From: a virus
IMG/VR virus record: IMGVR_UViG_3300037150_000193
Span: 1 to 28,620 of that record
DNA length: 28,620 nt
Strand: one strand, 5' to 3'
Shown here in pieces: positions 26,649-28,620 of this stretch; the stretch's first letter is position 1; every line of letters starts with the position of its first letter. The translations under genes were made by a program, and so were the position numbers. The notes beneath the pieces are model-generated. The model saw only the letters and a list, made by a program, of their open reading frames with translations. It ran no database searches and was not told the DNA's origin.

Positions 26649-26888
26649 TTAGGCCGGTTCTACCGGCGTCAAAGGGTTTTTGGGGAGCGGCATTGGCTCC
26701 GCGCTCTGAGAGGATTTTGCAAGGGCTTGCCCTGTAAGCAACCCGATGCCGGCCCCTATCACTCCGCTTGCGCCATCGCCGCTGATCCCGTAGACGTGCG
26801 ATACAACAGCGTAGCCCATCCCGAGAGCGATTACAAGAATCGCAATCCAGGGGGTATTGAGCGAATTAAGAGCCGCGATAAGTTTCAT
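26649..26888 (-). CDS. Putative holin, two membrane segments
   Basis: This 79-residue protein has two predicted transmembrane helices (about 13-33, PWIAILVIALGMGYAVVSHV, and about 40-56, GASGVIGAGIGLLTG), then a polar Pro-rich tail (EPMPLPKNPLTPVEPA). Size, topology and position just after the XhlA-like gene fit a class II holin. Its ATG overlaps the stop of the XhlA-like gene by one base. No endolysin was found in the window; it may lie beyond the edges. Function is inferred from topology and context. Confidence 0.55.
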   Translation of the reverse strand: MKLIAALNSLNTPWIAILVIALGMGYAVVSHVYGISGDGASGVIGAGIGLLTGQALAKSSQSAEPMPLPKNPLTPVEPA

Positions 26889-27118
26889 TAGAAATGGAAC
26901 CCGCCTGCGTGAACAACAGCATCAGCCACTATGGTAACGAAAATTCCAACGAGCAACCAAACGATCTTGCCTAAATTTCCAGAAATTCTCGCAAGGGTCG
27001 TTTCAGCAGTTGTAACCCTACTGGCAAGACACGGGTCATTTTTTCCGCCGTCAACCATGACGAAATTATGAAGTCTTTCGAATTCATCAGCGAGATGTTC
27101 CAAATCAGCCACTCTCAT
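26888..27118 (-). CDS. XhlA-like hemolysin/holin-accessory protein
   Basis: This 76-residue protein has an N-terminal charged helical region (ADLEHLADEFERLHNFVMVD), a second helix SRVTTAETTLARISGNLGKI, and a C-terminal transmembrane segment (about 50-70, VWLLVGIFVTIVADAVVHAG). Amphipathic coiled coil plus a single C-terminal span is the XhlA design, a membrane protein that works with a holin. It overlaps the tail-fibre gene by ATGA and the holin candidate by one base, forming a lysis cassette. Confidence 0.6.
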   Translation of the reverse strand: MRVADLEHLADEFERLHNFVMVDGGKNDPCLASRVTTAETTLARISGNLGKIVWLLVGIFVTIVADAVVHAGGFHF

Positions 27119-27942
27119 GTACCCACGAATTCAAGTTGACCGTAAACGTATGCTTGATTACTACCACTTTGGCCGGCGAGTACGTTAGTGGTTGGAATGT
27201 TCATTTCGACGGTTAAAACGTCACTTGCCGCGGAAATGACAATGGCATCAAAGGGATAGATCAAAGGTACATTAGAAACCTGGGGGAATTGCGAACAGAA
27301 TTTCGCAAGCGCACTGTTTTTGTAAACAGCAACGCTCATATTTTGTGCGGCGGGAGCCGGTAAATAGATGGCCCCTGAGATCCGATATGCGCCAGCCCAT
27401 TTAGCTACGAACGCCTGGGCTCCCGCATTCCAAAGACCGAGCGTATCTTGTTCTACCGTATCCCAAAGAACCTTTGCATTTCCAGCAACGAGCGTTTGTT
27501 GCGCGCTCGCATACACGCTCGCAAACGCGCTATCGGGTACCCACCCCGCGTCGCCCGTATCCGGGTCTGTCATGTTGTTGTCAGTGGTTGAGAACCAATA
27601 CCCGTTACCACTCGCGCGGAGAACGCGCGCGCCCTCAGGATAACCGCCAACAGCGGTAGCAAACGTAGAATCGTAGGGCCATCCCGCGCCGGCGCTCTTC
27701 CACCAATCAATTGCCGTAGCTTCGTTTAGAATTCCGTTCATATCCAAACCGCTCATGACTACACCCCCCGGAATTGGAGTCATGGTAAGCGGCGGAAAGC
27801 CGTCGTTATAAGATGCCGCACCAGGAGTAATGCCCGTTTGCGATGGAACCGGAATTGTTCTCTTACCTCCGTAGCCGCCGGACGGAGCGGCATTCACGGC
27901 AAATGCTTCAACTATCTTTGGTGGAGCGTTGCTGAGTTGCAT
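27115..27942 (-). CDS. Tail fibre or receptor-binding type protein
   Basis: This 275-residue protein begins MQLSNAPPKIVEAFAVNAAP, with SYNDGFPPLTMTPIPGG and GVVMSGLDMNGILNEATA (about 45-80). This resembles the N-terminal attachment segment of phage tail-fibre-like proteins (GFPP, GG-x2-P-x-G-D-MNGIL). WFSTTDNNMTDPDTGDAGWV follows, a carbohydrate-module-like beta strand region, and the C-terminal 100 residues are beta-rich (AYRISGAIYLPAPAAQNMSV) like a C1q/TNF-type tip. The frame is open to 27990, but the ATG at 27942 follows a GAGGGGG ribosome site and overlaps the previous stop (TAATG). It follows the DUF2612 gene, as expected for a fibre gene. Confidence 0.78.
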   Translation of the reverse strand: MQLSNAPPKIVEAFAVNAAPSGGYGGKRTIPVPSQTGITPGAASYNDGFPPLTMTPIPGGVVMSGLDMNGILNEATAIDWWKSAGAGWPYDSTFATAVGGYPEGARVLRASGNGYWFSTTDNNMTDPDTGDAGWVPDSAFASVYASAQQTLVAGNAKVLWDTVEQDTLGLWNAGAQAFVAKWAGAYRISGAIYLPAPAAQNMSVAVYKNSALAKFCSQFPQVSNVPLIYPFDAIVISAASDVLTVEMNIPTTNVLAGQSGSNQAYVYGQLEFVGT

Positions 27943-28502
27943 TAAATTACCCCCTCGGAAAATACTCCATTTCCCATTGTAGTTACCCAAGGTTGCCCCA
28001 TTTCAGCGAACCCGATAACCGGAAATTCCTCAGTTAAGATGTTAGCCTGAACGCCAGCCCCTCTGAGAAAAATAGTAGAACCCGTAATAATTTGGATCTG
28101 AACATCCGTGAGCAAAAACTCGAAAACATAGAGAAGCGCCATGCCCCCGAGATCCTGAACGTAAGCGCGAACGCCGCCTCCGAGCCAATTTTGCAAAAGC
28201 TGATTGATCGACGGAGCCGAATCAATCGAGATATTGCTCAGAGCCTTGAGCAAGATGAGTGAGCGAAAAGCATCATCGTCCAAATAGGTAACAGGATCGG
28301 TGAAAATCTCCCGCGAAACCCCTACGATTTCGCCCCAAATATCGAGCCCGAATCCAATGGCAGTATCGACGTTCCAAACCACGTTGTAAAAGTTGTCAAT
28401 ATCCGCGCTCGGATCAATGTACTCATTCATGTTACAAATGAGCTTAACGAGCGTTGTTGAATTTCCGTACTGGCTGCATATCGTTTTCTCAATATCACGC
28501 AT
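27942..28502 (-). CDS. DUF2612 baseplate/tail protein
   Basis: This 186-residue protein includes FGLDIWGEIVGVSREIF (about 52-68), YLDDDAFRSLILLKALSNIS, IDSAPSINQLLQNWLGGGVR, AYVQDLGGMALLYVFEFLLT and a C-terminal FLRGAGVQANILT segment. This is the DUF2612 pattern, a structural protein encoded between the baseplate J-like gene and the fibre gene, comparable in position to P2 gpI. It suggests a contractile-tailed phage, though DUF2612 alone does not prove it. The start at 28502 is 45 bases after the upstream stop. Confidence 0.85.
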   Translation of the reverse strand: MRDIEKTICSQYGNSTTLVKLICNMNEYIDPSADIDNFYNVVWNVDTAIGFGLDIWGEIVGVSREIFTDPVTYLDDDAFRSLILLKALSNISIDSAPSINQLLQNWLGGGVRAYVQDLGGMALLYVFEFLLTDVQIQIITGSTIFLRGAGVQANILTEEFPVIGFAEMGQPWVTTMGNGVFSEGVI

Positions 28503-28547
28503 TTTGGGCTACCTTTTCTCTTTGCGTTTTCCGGTATAGTCTTGGCG

Positions 28548-28620
28548 CTACACGAGAGTGACCGTAATATTGCCCGCGTCAAGAGTGGGCTCCTGATCGA
28601 TTCCAACCTGAACCTCAGTG
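28548..28620 (-). CDS. C-terminal end of an upstream tail gene, probably baseplate J-like (partial)
   Basis: Only the last 23 codons are visible (TEVQVGIDQEPTLDAGNITV ending TLV-stop). The pattern of a final beta strand after a short acidic turn, just before a DUF2612 gene, fits the end of a baseplate J-like protein, but this is chiefly positional inference. The rest lies to the right of the window. Confidence 0.45.
   Translation of the reverse strand, partial: TEVQVGIDQEPTLDAGNITVTLV

Noticed and set aside
26649-28502. Endolysin in the lysis region
   Set aside because: None of the genes here carries amidase, lysozyme, transglycosylase or peptidase motifs; the endolysin must lie outside the window or be unrecognised.

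Overview
The window is part of a tailed double-stranded DNA phage genome (or a prophage cut off at both ends). The evidence is a DUF1073-type portal, both terminase subunits, a DUF2612 baseplate-type tail protein, a holin-like lysis cluster, and a replication block with a PrimPol/SF3 helicase, a family B DNA polymerase, an ssDNA-binding protein and a RecB/Cas4-like nuclease. I see no ribosomal, tRNA, metabolic or other host genes, and no integrase or CI-like repressor, so the host and the lifestyle cannot be read from the window. Base composition is close to half GC, with many GCGC and GGCCGG words. Genes are tightly packed, and many overlap by ATGA, TGATG or TAATG, which suggests translational coupling.

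Layout. (1) 1-6539, leftward: packaging and head entry: terS, terL (carrying a 350-residue intein in the P-loop), three small genes, a calcineurin-like phosphoesterase, a zinc-ribbon gene and the portal, which runs off the left edge. (2) 6540-6914: the only long gene-free stretch, with about eight copies of a CGGGGTAA-type word around an AT-rich core and outward promoters on both sides. (3) 6915-11179, rightward: an accessory early-type operon of small genes, including zinc ribbons, membrane peptides, an Ala/Ser/Trp-repeat protein and a secreted protein with two internal repeats. (4) 11247-18386, leftward: replication and modification: an SF2 helicase, a MazG-like pyrophosphohydrolase, a VRR-NUC nuclease, a PrimPol/SF3 helicase and two mosaic paralogous DNA methyltransferases. 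(5) 18503-18868 rightward, a RAMA-domain protein, and 18865-19404 leftward, an HD phosphohydrolase; a shared palindromic operator precedes both divergent regions. (6) 19492-25560, rightward: a recombination/replication operon (DUF2800 nuclease, DUF2815 SSB, ParB-like protein, PolB, HNH). (7) 25557-28620, leftward: tail end and lysis.

How it fits together: the DUF2800 nuclease and SSB process DNA for PolB and for the PrimPol/helicase; the HD and MazG-like enzymes probably adjust nucleotide pools; the two methyltransferases modify phage DNA, possibly sensed by the RAMA protein; TerS/TerL package DNA through the portal. The most notable observations are a class 3 intein (Gln1, Trp-Cys-Thr signature) in TerL, two methyltransferases with nearly identical ends but different specificity regions, a free-standing copy of one module of the phage helicase, several apparently leaderless promoters, and an iteron-like origin candidate.
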